64,000 bases of DNA from Cupriavidus necator (GTDB lineage: Bacteria > Pseudomonadota > Gammaproteobacteria > Burkholderiales > Burkholderiaceae), in NCBI RefSeq assembly GCF_013141915.1, contig NZ_SROX01000005.1, positions 1 to 64,000 on the forward strand, written 5' to 3'. This document shows, in pieces, positions 15,809-25,908 of the stretch; the first letter of the stretch is position 1; each line of letters starts with the position of its first letter. Below the pieces are notes generated by a model. That model was given only the letters and a program-made list of their open reading frames with translations, searched no databases and was not told the DNA's origin. Position numbers and translations under genes: made by a program.

Positions 15809-17053
15809 ATGGGTTTCGGTCAAGGGGTAAGCGGCCTGAACGCCGCCGCGTCCAACCTGGACGTGATCGGCAACAACATCGCCAACGCCAACACGGTTGG
15901 CTACAAGCAATCGGCCGCGCAGTTCGCCGACGTCTACGCCGGCACCAAGATCGGCCTGGGCGTGCGCGTGAACTCGGTGGTGCAGTCGTTCAACCAGGGC
16001 AATATCGAGGCCTCGGGCCGGTCCCTGGACGTGGCCATCACCAACGGCAATGGCTTCTTCCGCCTGACCAGCCCGGAAGGCGCGGTCTACTACTCGCGCA
16101 ACGGCCAGTTCCAGCGCCAGGAAGACGGCCGCATCACCAATATGCAGGGCCTGCAGGTCACGGGCTATCCCGCGGGCGTGGCCGGCGGTGCCGGCGTGCA
16201 GCCGCAGCCGCTGGTGATCAGCAACGCGCAGATGGAACCGCGCGCCACCAGCACCATCACTGCCAAGTTCCAGCTGGACTCGCGCGCCACCGTGCCGACG
16301 CAGGCCTTTGCCAGCTCGGCCGGCTCGCCGCCGACCAGCAACATGTTCAACTACAGCACGGCGATCAACGTCTATGACTCGCTCGGCAACAAGCAGCAGC
16401 TGATGGCGTACTTCGCCAAGGCGGCGGATTCGGCCGTGGCGCCGGTCCATCCGACCGTGGCCGGCGGCACCGACTGGCAGATGTACGTGACCGACGTCAA
16501 CGGCAACATGGTGGGCGGCGCGCCTACCACGCTGGCCTTCGACAACGCGGGCGCGCTGCAGTCGCCCGCGGCCGGCGCCGTGACCCTGACCCAGCCGGCC
16601 GCCAACGGCGCGCAGGCGATGGCGATGAAGCTCGACCTGACCGGCACCACCCAGTTCGGCGCCGACAACGACGTCAAGCAGCTCAGCCAGAACGGCTACA
16701 CCTCGGGCAGCCTGCTGGGCTTCTCGGTCAACGGCGACGGCACCATCACCGGCAACTATTCCAACGAGCAGACCAAGCCGCTGGGCCAGATCGTGATGGC
16801 CGCGTTCGGCAACGTCGAAGGCCTGAAGCCGGAGGGCGACAACGTGTGGTCGGCCACCGGCGCCTCTGGCCAGGCGCTCGTCGGTGTGGCCGGCGGCAGC
16901 ATGGGCACGCTGCGCTCCAATGCGGTGGAAGCCTCCAACGTGGACCTGTCCGGCCAGCTGGTCAACCTGATCGTGGCGCAGCGCAACTACCAGGCCAACG
17001 CGCAGACCATCAAGGCGCAGGACACGGTCATGCAGACCCTGGTCAACCTGTGA
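15809..17053 (+). CDS. flgE: Flagellar hook protein FlgE
   Basis: 414 residues, within the usual hook protein range. N-terminal GVSGLNAAASNLDVIGNNIANANTVGYK and C-terminal LVNLIVAQRNYQANAQTIKAQD are the paired axial D0 helices. The middle is the FlgE D1/D2 region. AAGGAAG serves as ribosome binding site 5 bases upstream. Confidence 0.97.
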   Translation: MGFGQGVSGLNAAASNLDVIGNNIANANTVGYKQSAAQFADVYAGTKIGLGVRVNSVVQSFNQGNIEASGRSLDVAITNGNGFFRLTSPEGAVYYSRNGQFQRQEDGRITNMQGLQVTGYPAGVAGGAGVQPQPLVISNAQMEPRATSTITAKFQLDSRATVPTQAFASSAGSPPTSNMFNYSTAINVYDSLGNKQQLMAYFAKAADSAVAPVHPTVAGGTDWQMYVTDVNGNMVGGAPTTLAFDNAGALQSPAAGAVTLTQPAANGAQAMAMKLDLTGTTQFGADNDVKQLSQNGYTSGSLLGFSVNGDGTITGNYSNEQTKPLGQIVMAAFGNVEGLKPEGDNVWSATGASGQALVGVAGGSMGTLRSNAVEASNVDLSGQLVNLIVAQRNYQANAQTIKAQDTVMQTLVNL

Positions 17054-17079
17054 CCGCCACGCTGAGCTGAGCCGCCGCC

Positions 17080-17823
17080 ATGGACCGCATGATCTACACC
17101 GCCCTGTCGGGCGCCAAGCAGATACTCGACCAGCAAGCGGCGGTATCGAACAACCTCGCCAACGTCTCGACGCCGGCGTTCCGCGCCCAGGTCAACCTGT
17201 ACCGCGCGGTGCCGGTGGTCGGGCCGGAGGCGGGCACGCGCGCCTTCACGCTGGCGTCGACGCCCGGTGCCGACATGCGCGCCGGCCCGCTGACCTATAC
17301 CGGCCGCACGCTGGACGTGGCGCTGCAGGGCAACGGCTGGCTGGTGGTGCAGGCGCCCGACGGCACCGAGGCCTATACCCGCGCCGGCGCGCTGCAGGTG
17401 GCACAGGACGGCCAGGTGCAGACCATCTCCGGCCTGCCGGTGATGGGCGACGGCGGTCCGCTGGCGGTGCCGCCGGGCTCGCAGGTGACCATCGGCACCG
17501 ACGGCACCATCACCGCGCGCGGACCCGGCGAAGCCTCGGCCGGCCTGGCGCAGGTGGGTCGGCTGCGCGTGGTCAATCCGCCCAACGATGCCATCGCCCG
17601 CGGCGATGACGGCCTGTTCAGACTGCGCCCAGGCGCGCAGCCGCTGGCGGCCGATCCCACCGTGCGCGTGATTTCGGGCGCGCTGGAAGGCAGCAACGTC
17701 AACCCGACCGAAGCCATGGTCGAGATGATCGCCAACGCGCGCCGCTTCGAGATGCAGATGAAGATGATCCAGGGCGCCGACGGCAACGAGCAGCGCGCCA
17801 ACCAGCTGCTCTCGACCAACTGA
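17080..17823 (+). CDS. flgF: Flagellar proximal rod protein FlgF
   Basis: 247 residues. N-terminal [34 protein letters not shown] and C-terminal [24 protein letters not shown] match FlgF. It lies 26 bases after flgE and 61 bases before flgG. Confidence 0.96.
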   Translation: MDRMIYTALSGAKQILDQQAAVSNNLANVSTPAFRAQVNLYRAVPVVGPEAGTRAFTLASTPGADMRAGPLTYTGRTLDVALQGNGWLVVQAPDGTEAYTRAGALQVAQDGQVQTISGLPVMGDGGPLAVPPGSQVTIGTDGTITARGPGEASAGLAQVGRLRVVNPPNDAIARGDDGLFRLRPGAQPLAADPTVRVISGALEGSNVNPTEAMVEMIANARRFEMQMKMIQGADGNEQRANQLLSTN

Positions 17824-17884
17824 ACCGAATGACCGGCCGGCACGGCGCACCGTGCCGGCCCCCAGCACCCAAGCAAGGACCCAC

Positions 17885-18670
17885 ATGATCCGCTCTCTCT
17901 GGATTGCCAAGACCGGCCTCGATGCGCAGCAGACGCAGATGGACGTGATCTCGAACAACCTGGCCAACGTGTCGACCAACGGCTTCAAGCGCGGCCGCGC
18001 GGTGTTCGAGGAACTGATGTACCAGACCATCCGCCAGCCCGGCGCGCTGTCGTCGGACCAGACCACGCTGCCCTCCGGCATGCAGCTGGGCACCGGCGTG
18101 CGCCCGGTGGCCACCGAGCGCATCCACACGCAGGGCAATCCACAGCAGACCGGCAACGCCAAGGATGTCGCCATCCTGGGCCAGGGCTTCTTCCAGGTGG
18201 CGCTGCCCGACGGCACCACCGCCTATACCCGCGACGGCTCGTTCCAGGTGGACCAGAACGGCCAGCTGGTGACTTCCAGCGGCTTCGTGATCCAGCCGGC
18301 CATCACCATCCCGGCCAACACGCTGACGATGACCGTCGGGCGCGACGGCACGGTGTCGGTGACGCAGCCGGGCTCCAGCGCCAATGTGCAGGTGGGGCAG
18401 CTGCAGCTGGCCACCTTCATGAACCCGGCCGGCCTGGAAAGCATGGGCGAGAACCTGTACGTGCAGACCGACGCGTCGGGCGCGCCCAACACCACCGTGC
18501 CGGGCCTGAACGGCGCGGGCACGGTGCAGCAGAACTATGTCGAGGCCTCCAACGTGAACGTGGTCGAAGAACTGGTCAGCATGATCCAGACGCAGCGCGC
18601 GTACGAGATCAACAGCAAGGCGGTGCAGGCATCGGACCAGATGCTGCAGCGCCTGTCGCAACTGGGTTGA
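17885..18670 (+). CDS. flgG: Flagellar distal rod protein FlgG
   Basis: 261 residues, the standard FlgG length when started at the ATG at 17885 ([16 protein letters not shown]). A longer upstream frame is atypical. [14 protein letters not shown] and the C-terminal [25 protein letters not shown] are diagnostic. AAGGA precedes the start at a good distance. Confidence 0.97.
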   Translation: MIRSLWIAKTGLDAQQTQMDVISNNLANVSTNGFKRGRAVFEELMYQTIRQPGALSSDQTTLPSGMQLGTGVRPVATERIHTQGNPQQTGNAKDVAILGQGFFQVALPDGTTAYTRDGSFQVDQNGQLVTSSGFVIQPAITIPANTLTMTVGRDGTVSVTQPGSSANVQVGQLQLATFMNPAGLESMGENLYVQTDASGAPNTTVPGLNGAGTVQQNYVEASNVNVVEELVSMIQTQRAYEINSKAVQASDQMLQRLSQLG

Positions 18671-18681
18671 TTGGTGTGAAC

Positions 18682-19380
18682 ATGGCCACCTTGCTTTCCC
18701 GCCTGGGCGCGCGTGCGCTGGTTTGCCTGGCCGGCGCGGCAATGCTGGCCACGAGCGGCTGCGCGCTGATGCCGCGCGAGCCGCTGGTGCAGATGCCGAC
18801 CACGGCGCGCGCCGAGCCGCGCCCGCTGGGTCCGGCGTCCGGCTCGATCTACCAGTCTTCGTATGCCGGCAACCCGCTGTTCGAGGACCGGCGCCCGCGC
18901 AACGTGGGCGACATCCTGACCATCCTGATCACCGAGAACGTCAACGCCAGCAAGAACTCCGGCACCAATACCAGCCGCACCGGCAACGCCGCGCTGGCGT
19001 TCGACGCGGTGCCGCGCGCGCTGGGCGGCCTGTTCGGCACCAGCCAGAACGCCAACATCAACGGCGCCAACACCATGAAGGCCAGCGGCGGCGCCAGCGC
19101 CGCCAACACCTTCAACGGCACCATCACCGTGACCGTGCTGGAGGTGCTGGCCAACGGCAACCTGGTGGTCTCCGGCGAAAAGCAGATGGCCATCAACCAG
19201 GGCGCCGAGTTCATCCGCTTCTCGGGCGTGGTCAATCCCCGCACCATCACCGGCGACAACGCCGTACTGTCGACGCAGGTCGCCGATGCGCGCATCGAAT
19301 ATACCGCCAAGGGCGTGATCGACGAGGCGCAGAACATGGGCTGGCTGCAGCGCTTCTTCCTCAATGTTTCTCCGTTCTGA
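18682..19380 (+). CDS. flgH: Flagellar L-ring lipoprotein FlgH
   Basis: 232 residues from the ATG at 18682. The signal sequence ends in a lipobox ATSGC, so the protein is anchored in the outer membrane, where it forms the L-ring bushing. [24 protein letters not shown] text and the C-terminal [18 protein letters not shown] are FlgH hallmarks. A GTG at 18676 is an alternative start; either places the gene directly after flgG. Confidence 0.95.
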   Translation: MATLLSRLGARALVCLAGAAMLATSGCALMPREPLVQMPTTARAEPRPLGPASGSIYQSSYAGNPLFEDRRPRNVGDILTILITENVNASKNSGTNTSRTGNAALAFDAVPRALGGLFGTSQNANINGANTMKASGGASAANTFNGTITVTVLEVLANGNLVVSGEKQMAINQGAEFIRFSGVVNPRTITGDNAVLSTQVADARIEYTAKGVIDEAQNMGWLQRFFLNVSPF

Positions 19381-19387
19381 CCGCGCC

Positions 19388-20533
19388 ATGTCTGCCCAGA
19401 TGCTTGCTCGTTTCCTGTCCCGCCTGCTGCGGCTGACCATGGTCAGCCTGGCGCTGGGCGTGGCCTTCGGCGCCTTCGCCACCGGTGCCAAGGCCGAGCG
19501 CCTGAAGAACCTGGCCACCTTCCAGGGCGTGCGCGAGAACCCGCTGGTCGGATACGGCCTGGTGGTGGGGCTGGACAACACCGGCGACCAGACCATGCAG
19601 ACGCCGTTCACCACGCAGAGCCTGACCAACATGCTGTCGCAGCTGGGCATCACGCTGCCGGCCGGCAAGAACATGCAGCTCAAGAACGTCGCGGCGGTGA
19701 TGGTGACCGCGTCGCTGCCCGCGTTCGCGCAGCCCGGCAGCCAGCTCGACGTGGTGGTGTCGTCGATGGGCAATGCCAAGAGCCTGCGCGGCGGCACGCT
19801 GCTGATGACCCCGCTCAAGGGCGCCGACGGGCAGGTCTACGCCATCGCCCAGGGCAACATGCTGGTGGGCGGCGCGGGCGCGTCGGCCAACGGCAGCAAG
19901 GTGCAGATCAACCAGCTGGCGGTGGGGCGCATCGCCAACGGCGCCATCGTCGAGCGTGCGGTCGCGCCGTTCCAGCCCGATGGCGGCGTGCTCAACCTGG
20001 AACTGAAGGACACGGATTTCGGCACGGCGGAGCGCGTGGTCGAAGCCATCAACCGCAACATGGGCGGCGGCGTTGCCGCGGCGCTGGACGGTCGCGTGGT
20101 GCAGGTGCGTGCGCCGGCATCGCCGGCGGCGCGCGTGGGCTTTTTGGCGCGCATCGAGAATATCGACGTCACCCGGGCCCGGGCGGCCGCCAAGGTGATT
20201 CTGAACGCCCGCACCGGCTCGATCGTGATGAACCAGGCGGTGACCGTGGATGACTGCGCGGTGGCGCACGGCAACCTGTCGGTAGTGATCAACACGCAAC
20301 CGGTGATCAGCCAGCCCGCGCCGTTCAGCGACGGCCAGACCGTGGTGGCGCCGGTGTCGCAGATCGACATGAAGCAGCAGGGCGGTTCGCTGCAGATCGT
20401 CAAGGCGGGCGCTTCGCTGGCCGCGGTGGTCAAGGGGCTGAACGCGCTGGGCGCCACGCCGGCCGACTTGCAGACCATCCTGGAAGCGATGCGCGCGGCG
20501 GGTGCGCTGCGCGCCGAGCTGGAAGTGATCTGA
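19388..20533 (+). CDS. flgI: Flagellar P-ring protein FlgI
   Basis: 381 residues from the ATG at 19388, seven bases after the flgH stop. A hydrophobic signal peptide ends near AKA-ER. The mature start [26 protein letters not shown] is the classic FlgI N-terminus. It forms the periplasmic P-ring, with FlgA (also here) as chaperone. Confidence 0.97.
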   Translation: MSAQMLARFLSRLLRLTMVSLALGVAFGAFATGAKAERLKNLATFQGVRENPLVGYGLVVGLDNTGDQTMQTPFTTQSLTNMLSQLGITLPAGKNMQLKNVAAVMVTASLPAFAQPGSQLDVVVSSMGNAKSLRGGTLLMTPLKGADGQVYAIAQGNMLVGGAGASANGSKVQINQLAVGRIANGAIVERAVAPFQPDGGVLNLELKDTDFGTAERVVEAINRNMGGGVAAALDGRVVQVRAPASPAARVGFLARIENIDVTRARAAAKVILNARTGSIVMNQAVTVDDCAVAHGNLSVVINTQPVISQPAPFSDGQTVVAPVSQIDMKQQGGSLQIVKAGASLAAVVKGLNALGATPADLQTILEAMRAAGALRAELEVI

Positions 20534-20535
20534 CC

Positions 20536-21594
20536 ATGAACAGCGGCATCCAAGGCGGCGCGCTGCCGCCGCCAGGCGCCGACCTGACCCAGCGCTTTGC
20601 GCTGGACACGCAAGGCTTCGAAGCGCTCAAGCACAGCGCGCGCGGCGGCGCCGACGCCAATACGCTGCAGGCGGTCGCCAAGCAGTTCGAGGCGGTGTTC
20701 ACGCAGATGGTGCTCAAGAGCATGCGCGACGCCACGCCGCAGGACGGCCTGTTCGACAACGAGCAGAGCAAGCTCTACCTGTCGATGATGGACCAGCAGC
20801 TGGCGCAGCAGATGTCGTCGCGCGGCATCGGCCTGGCCGACGTAATGGTGCGCCAGCTGGCGCGCGCCACCGGCACGGCCATGCCGTCCGGCATGAACGC
20901 GTTGAGTCCGGCCGAGGCAGGCAAGGCCGCCGATGCCGAGATGGCCAGGCTGCTCGACAGCCGCGGCGCCGGCGCCGCGCCCACCGACGCGGGCGAACAG
21001 GCGGATCTGCCGGCCATCGGCACCACCGTCGCGGGCCAGCACTGGAATCCCACCGCGGGTCTGCGCCAATACCAGCCGCAATCGTACGCGGAGCGCGGCC
21101 AGGGCGAAGACCGGCTCGGCCGGCTGCCCGACGACGCGCCCGCCCACGTAAGCGCGTTCGTTGCCCGCATCGCCGGACCCGCCGAAGCCGCTTCCCGCGC
21201 CAGCGGCGTGCCGGCGCGGCTGATCGTCGGCCAGGCCGCGCTGGAATCCGGCTGGGGCCAGCGCGAGATCACGCATGCGGACGGCTCCACCACATTCAAC
21301 GTCTTCGGCATCAAGGCCGGCCCCAGCTGGAAGGGCCGCGTCGCGGAAATCACCACCACGGAATACATCGACGGCCAGCCGCAGAAAGTGCGCGCCAAGT
21401 TCCGCGCCTACGGCTCGTATGACGAAGCCTGCGCCGACTACGCGCGCCTGCTGACGAGCAACCCGCGCTACGCGGGCGTGGTCAGCGCGGCAACCGCCGA
21501 AGACGCCGCGCACGGCCTGCAGCGCGCGGGCTATGCCACCGATCCGGCGTACGGGCACAAGTTGGTGAAGATCATGAAGAAGGTGGCGGCGTAA
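20536..21594 (+). CDS. flgJ: Flagellar rod cap and peptidoglycan hydrolase FlgJ
   Basis: 352 residues, the two-domain form. The N-terminal rod-capping domain contains VAKQFEAVFTQMVLKSMRDA. A linker follows, and the C-terminal glucosaminidase domain from about 215 has LIVGQAALESGWGQRE with the catalytic Glu, and NVFGIKAG. It bores the peptidoglycan for rod growth. Two bases separate it from flgI. It ends the flgB-J run; two stem-loop repeats follow before flgK. Confidence 0.97.
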   Translation: MNSGIQGGALPPPGADLTQRFALDTQGFEALKHSARGGADANTLQAVAKQFEAVFTQMVLKSMRDATPQDGLFDNEQSKLYLSMMDQQLAQQMSSRGIGLADVMVRQLARATGTAMPSGMNALSPAEAGKAADAEMARLLDSRGAGAAPTDAGEQADLPAIGTTVAGQHWNPTAGLRQYQPQSYAERGQGEDRLGRLPDDAPAHVSAFVARIAGPAEAASRASGVPARLIVGQAALESGWGQREITHADGSTTFNVFGIKAGPSWKGRVAEITTTEYIDGQPQKVRAKFRAYGSYDEACADYARLLTSNPRYAGVVSAATAEDAAHGLQRAGYATDPAYGHKLVKIMKKVAA

Positions 21595-21640
21595 GGGGAC
21601 GCCGGAGGGCAAGCCGAAGCCTACGCCGCTGGAGTGCGGC

Positions 21641-21668
21641 TCCCCTCTCCCGCAAGCGGGAGAGGGGA
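21641..21668. repeat. CCCTCTCCCGC stem-loop, copy 2
   Basis: A perfect 13-bp inverted repeat (TCCCCTCTCCCGC - AA - GCGGGAGAGGGGA) 46 bases after flgJ. It shares its core with the hairpin at 12112. There is no T-run. Confidence 0.8.
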
Positions 21669-21726
21669 GAAAGCCCGCGGCGGTGCCATTGCCTCGGGCC
21701 TCCCAACTCCCGCCCTCTCCCCCGGC

Positions 21727-21751
21727 CCCTCCCCCGCGCGCGGGAGAGGGG
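21727..21751. repeat. CCCTCTCCCGC stem-loop, imperfect copy 3
   Basis: CCCCTCCCCCGC pairs with GCGGGAGAGGGG across a 1-2 base loop with one mismatch. It follows copy 2 by about 60 bases. Together the two lie between flgJ and flgK and may reduce read-through. Confidence 0.6.
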
Positions 21752-21792
21752 AGCAAACCAGCGGGAGATCCAGTGAAGCTCGCTTCCACACC

Positions 21793-21820
21793 TAAAGTCC
21801 CACCCCCAACCAGCCGATAA
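21793..21820 (+). promoter_or_regulatory. Sigma-28 promoter of flgKL
   Basis: TAAAGTCC (21793-21800), 12 bases, GCCGATAA (21813-21820). The -10 element is a perfect match to the flagellar sigma consensus and the -35 matches at six of eight positions. It lies 65 bases before the flgK ATG and after two hairpins that could end the flgB-J transcript, as expected for late flagellar genes under FliA. Confidence 0.8.
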
Positions 21821-21884
21821 CTCCCACATCCACACCGCCGGCCCAAGCCCGCGGCAGTCCTAAAAAATCCGGGATCAGAGCACT

Positions 21885-23804
21885 ATGTCTCTCTTCAGTA
21901 TTGGCCTTTCCGGCCTGAACACCGCGCAGAACGCGCTGACGACGACGGGCCACAACTTTGCCAACTCGGCAACCGAAGGCTATTCGCGCCAGAACACCAT
22001 CGTCGCGTCCGCCGGCGGCCAGTACACCAGCCAGGGGTTCTACGGCTTCGGCTCGAACACCACCACGGTGATCCGCGTCTATGACGAGTTCCTGACCGGC
22101 CAGCTGCGCGGCGCCACCTCGACCAGCGCCTCGCTGGCGGCGTACTCGGACCAGATCAGCCAGATCGACAACCTGCTGGCGGACCAGAAGGGTGGCCTGG
22201 CGCCGCTGATGCAGAAGTTCTTCGCCGCGGTGCAGGCGGTGGCCGATACCCCGGCCGATCCGGCCGCGCGCCAGGGCATGCTCTCGGCCGGCCAGGCGCT
22301 GGTGGGCCAGGTGCGCTCGGCCAGCAACTACTTCAAGCAGCTGCAGGCCGGCGTCAACGAACAGGTCGGCACCGCCGTCACGCAGGTCAACGCCTACACC
22401 AGCCAGATCGCCAACCTGAACCAGGAAATCACGCGCCTGAAGGCGGCCTCCGGCGGCCAGCCGCCCAACGACCTGCTGGACCAGCGTGACCAGGCCGTGG
22501 CCGAGCTGACCAAGCTGGTTGGCGCCAAGGTGGTGGTGCAGGACAGCGGCACCTACAACGTCTTCGTCGGCAACGGCCAGCCGCTGGTGATGGGCAATGA
22601 CGCCTATGACCTGAAGGCCGTCGCCTCGGCGGCCGATCCCAACCGCACCGTGGTGGCCTACACGCTGCCCACCGGCACGGTAATCGAGAGCGAGCCGGGC
22701 GCGATCAGCGGCGGCTCGCTGGGCGGCCTGCTGCAGTTCCGCACCGAAACCCTGGATCCGGCGCAAAGCGCGATCGGCCGCCTGTCGCTGGCGATCGGCG
22801 CGAGCTTCAATGCACAGCACCAGCTCGGCATCGACCTGAACGGGGCCCCCGGCACCGACATGTTCAAGCTGGGCAACGCCACCACCATCCCCAACGCCAA
22901 CAACACCGTCAAGACCACGGTGGCAACCGCGACCATCGACAATGCGTCGGCGCTGACTACCAGCGACTACACGCTGCATTTCGACGGCACCAACTACACG
23001 CTGACGCGCCTGTCCGACAACCAGCAGGTGGTCACGCCCGTGCCCGCCGGCGGCGCGACTTACCCGCTGCAGTTCAGCGCCGACGGCTTCACCGTCGCCA
23101 TCGACGGTCCGATGGGCACCAACGACTCGTTCACGGTACAGCCCACCCGCAATGCCGCCACCGGCTTCGACATGGCCATCAGCGATCCCGCCAAGATCGC
23201 GGCCGCATCGCCGGCCTACACCGAGGCGACGACTGGCAACAAGGGCAGCGCCACGGCGACGCTCAGCAAGGTCGCCCCGGGATTCTCGCTGCCGGCGGGC
23301 AAGATCACCGCCGAGTTCGACGGCACCAACTACGTGTTCAAGGTCGGCGGCGTTGCCATGGCGCCGCAGCCGGTGGGCGTGCCCAACGGCAGCAACACCG
23401 ACTTCACCCTTAACGGCCTGACCTTCAGCTTCGGCGGCACGCCCGCCGCCGGCGACAGCTTCACGCTGGGCAGCAACGCCGGCGCGGTCAAGGACAACGG
23501 CAACATGCTGGTGCTGGCCAAGCTGCAGAACGCCAAGACCATCGGCGGCGTGTCCAGCTTCAGCGAGGCCTACGCGCAGCTGGTCAACGACGTCGGCACG
23601 CGCGCCAAGTCGGTCAAGATCGCCTCGGCGTCGCAGGACAGCATCACCACGCAGATCAAGACCGCGCAGCAATCGGTCTCCGGCGTCAACATGGACGAGG
23701 AAACCGTGTCGATGCTGCGCTTCCAGCAGCTGTACCAGGCCAATGCACGCGTGATCCAGACCGCGGGCACGCTGTTCGACACCATCATCGGCATCGGCAG
23801 GTAA
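21885..23804 (+). CDS. flgK: Hook-filament junction protein FlgK (HAP1)
   Basis: 639 residues. N-terminal SLFSIGLSGLNTAQNALTTTGHNFANSATEGYSRQ and C-terminal SGVNMDEETVSMLRFQQLYQANARVIQT are the FlgK signature helices. The Ala/Thr-rich middle is the variable surface domain. It is exported with help from FlgN and joins hook to filament with FlgL. Its own sigma-28 promoter candidate lies just upstream. Confidence 0.97.
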   Translation: MSLFSIGLSGLNTAQNALTTTGHNFANSATEGYSRQNTIVASAGGQYTSQGFYGFGSNTTTVIRVYDEFLTGQLRGATSTSASLAAYSDQISQIDNLLADQKGGLAPLMQKFFAAVQAVADTPADPAARQGMLSAGQALVGQVRSASNYFKQLQAGVNEQVGTAVTQVNAYTSQIANLNQEITRLKAASGGQPPNDLLDQRDQAVAELTKLVGAKVVVQDSGTYNVFVGNGQPLVMGNDAYDLKAVASAADPNRTVVAYTLPTGTVIESEPGAISGGSLGGLLQFRTETLDPAQSAIGRLSLAIGASFNAQHQLGIDLNGAPGTDMFKLGNATTIPNANNTVKTTVATATIDNASALTTSDYTLHFDGTNYTLTRLSDNQQVVTPVPAGGATYPLQFSADGFTVAIDGPMGTNDSFTVQPTRNAATGFDMAISDPAKIAAASPAYTEATTGNKGSATATLSKVAPGFSLPAGKITAEFDGTNYVFKVGGVAMAPQPVGVPNGSNTDFTLNGLTFSFGGTPAAGDSFTLGSNAGAVKDNGNMLVLAKLQNAKTIGGVSSFSEAYAQLVNDVGTRAKSVKIASASQDSITTQIKTAQQSVSGVNMDEETVSMLRFQQLYQANARVIQTAGTLFDTIIGIGR

Positions 23805-23840
23805 GCGCCGTACCCACCAGCGTCAGAAGAGGTAACCCAT

Positions 23841-25070
23841 ATGCGCGTTGCAAGCTCCACCCTGTACCAGCAAGGCCTGGCTTCGATGAACTACCAGCAG
23901 GGCTCGCTGATGCATATCCAGCAGCAGCTGGGCACCGGCCGCTCCATCCTGACCCCCTCGGACGACCCCGTCGGCGCCACCCGCGCGCTGGGCGTGAGCC
24001 AGGCGCAGGCCGTCAACGGGCAGTACGCCACGTCCCGCAAGCAGGCCAATATCGCGCTGGCCGCGGAAGAGAACGCGCTGCAGTCCGTGACCACCATCAC
24101 GCAGAACATCCAGACCCTGCTGGTGCAGGCCGGCAACGGCACCATGAGCGACGCCGACCGCGGCTCGCTGGGGACCGCGCTGGAAGGCCTCTACAACCAG
24201 CTGCTGAGCCTGGCCAACTCCGACGACGGCAATGGCCAGTTCCTGTTCGGCGGCACCCGCTCGGGCAGCGCACCGTTCACGCAGAGTGCCGGCGCCAGTT
24301 CCTACATCGGCGACAACGGCCAGCAACTGCTGCAGGTCGACGTGGCGCGCCAGATGCCCGCCGGCAACACCGGCCGCGAAGTCTTCCTGAGCGTGACCGG
24401 CGGCGCCGGGTACGTGGTCAAGGGCAACCCCGCCAATACCGGCACCGCCACCTTCGGCACGGTGTCGACCACCGATCCCAGCAACCCGCTGTTCGGCCAC
24501 GCGCTGCAGATGTCGTTCACGGCCAACGCCAGCGGCCAGATGGAATACACCATCACCGACACCTCGACGGGTGCGAGCCCCGCGCCGGTGGTCTCCGGGC
24601 CGGTAGCCTACACGTCGCCCGCGCAGATCGAAGTCGCCGGCTTCAGCTTCAACGTCACCGGCAACCCCAAGGCCGGCGACACGCTGACCATGCAACCGGC
24701 CAGCGAGGCCGGCACCGACATGTTCGCCAACCTGCAGACCGTGATCAACACGCTGCGCCAGCCCGCCGCCTCCGAGAACGACCGCGCCAACCTGGGCAAC
24801 GTGCTGTCGACCGCCGTGCGCCAGTTCTCCAACTCGCTCGACAACGTGCTGACCGTGCGCGCATCGGTGGGCTCGCGCATGAATGAGCTGGACGCGCTCG
24901 ACGACGTTGGTACCAACCGCGACCTGACCTATTCGCAGACACTGTCGGGGCTGCAGGACCTGGACTATGCCAAGGCGATCACCGAGTACTATCAGCGGCA
25001 AATGGCGCTGCAAGGGGCGCAGCAGTCGTTTATGCAGATTCAGGGGATGAATCTGTTTAAGTATTTGTAA
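23841..25070 (+). CDS. flgL: Hook-filament junction protein FlgL (HAP3)
   Basis: 409 residues. The N-terminus MRVASSTLYQQGLASMNYQQGSLMHIQQQLGTGRSILTPSDDPVGATRAL is flagellin-like as in FlgL; the C-terminus is the partner helix. It lies 36 bases after flgK with an AGAGG site. It is longer than the ~317-residue E. coli FlgL, with the extra length in the central domain. It is the last flagellar gene in the window. Confidence 0.96.
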   Translation: MRVASSTLYQQGLASMNYQQGSLMHIQQQLGTGRSILTPSDDPVGATRALGVSQAQAVNGQYATSRKQANIALAAEENALQSVTTITQNIQTLLVQAGNGTMSDADRGSLGTALEGLYNQLLSLANSDDGNGQFLFGGTRSGSAPFTQSAGASSYIGDNGQQLLQVDVARQMPAGNTGREVFLSVTGGAGYVVKGNPANTGTATFGTVSTTDPSNPLFGHALQMSFTANASGQMEYTITDTSTGASPAPVVSGPVAYTSPAQIEVAGFSFNVTGNPKAGDTLTMQPASEAGTDMFANLQTVINTLRQPAASENDRANLGNVLSTAVRQFSNSLDNVLTVRASVGSRMNELDALDDVGTNRDLTYSQTLSGLQDLDYAKAITEYYQRQMALQGAQQSFMQIQGMNLFKYL

Positions 25071-25435
25071 GCGGAAGGGCCGGAAGCACTGGAAGCCTGT
25101 GGCAACGAAAAACACTTAGCCGCAGAACGCACAAATAGATAGCCGTTTTGTGTATCGAAATTTGGCTGCAGTCATTGTCCCGCAAGGCTTGCAGCTATAT
25201 TTTTGTCACCGGTCTCGTTGCACTTGACTGCCCCGCAATGGGTATCGAGGCCCCAAATAAAATGGCCAGTGAATGCTAACTCTTCCTTATGGTTTCAGCC
25301 CAGAATTTAACGATAGCTGAGCTGTAAAGAGAGTTGGTTTTAAACTGGCGGTGCTGCTCAAGTGCGCGGCAGGATGGGGCAGCGACAGGCGGTTCCAACT
25401 TGGCCGCAATTGCAGAGTGGTTCGCTATACCGGGC
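25071..25435. other. Spacer at the end of the flagellar locus
   Basis: About 365 bases with clearly higher A+T than the flagellar genes. A frame open from about 25334 continues into the HTH gene, but its N-terminal part has no motif. No T-run terminator or tRNA-like structure is evident. The composition change marks the switch from the flagellar locus to the accessory block. Confidence 0.4.
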
Positions 25436-25627
25436 ATGCTTCCACTGCCCACATACCTTGACGCCCATGACCTCGCCATCATCTTCAAGGTCACGCCTGC
25501 CACCATTCTTCGCCGCGTCATAAGAAAGCCGCAGACACTGCCAACGCCCGCTCATCTTGGCCCCAACTTTCCGATTCGCTGGCGCCAGTCGGACGTCGCC
25601 TTCTGGCTAGCGCAGAATGCGCCTTAG
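25436..25627 (+). CDS. Small AlpA/excisionase-like helix-turn-helix protein
   Basis: 63 residues from the ATG at 25436; the same frame is open from about 25334, which would add 34 residues. LDAHDLAIIFKVTPATILRRV looks like a winged/AlpA-type HTH, followed by FPIRWRQSDVAFWLAQ, the 'wing plus WL' ending seen in phage and island excisionase-like regulators. There is no integrase or other mobile gene beside it. It could be a remnant of an integrated element at the flagellar boundary. Function inferred from pattern only. Confidence 0.5.
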   Translation: MLPLPTYLDAHDLAIIFKVTPATILRRVIRKPQTLPTPAHLGPNFPIRWRQSDVAFWLAQNAP

Positions 25628-25908
25628 CTGCGGCATTTTTGGCGCCGCCGCCTCAGGCCGTCGGTTGCGGGAGCTCCTCGACACCGCCGGGCAGGCGGCC
25701 GCGGCTGGGGCGGACGACGGGGCATGACAAGCCCCTCCAGTCCAGCCCCCATTCCCCGCAATGCCGGGAAGCCGGTTTGCTATGCTACTGCGCCATCGGC
25801 CTCGTAGGACGACCTCAGGCGAGTCGAATCGGTTTGCAGAAGTGGGAGGCGTCTATGAAGACCAGCCTACCAGCGCTGCGGTGCCGGTCGCAATACGCAG
25901 AAGCCGGC

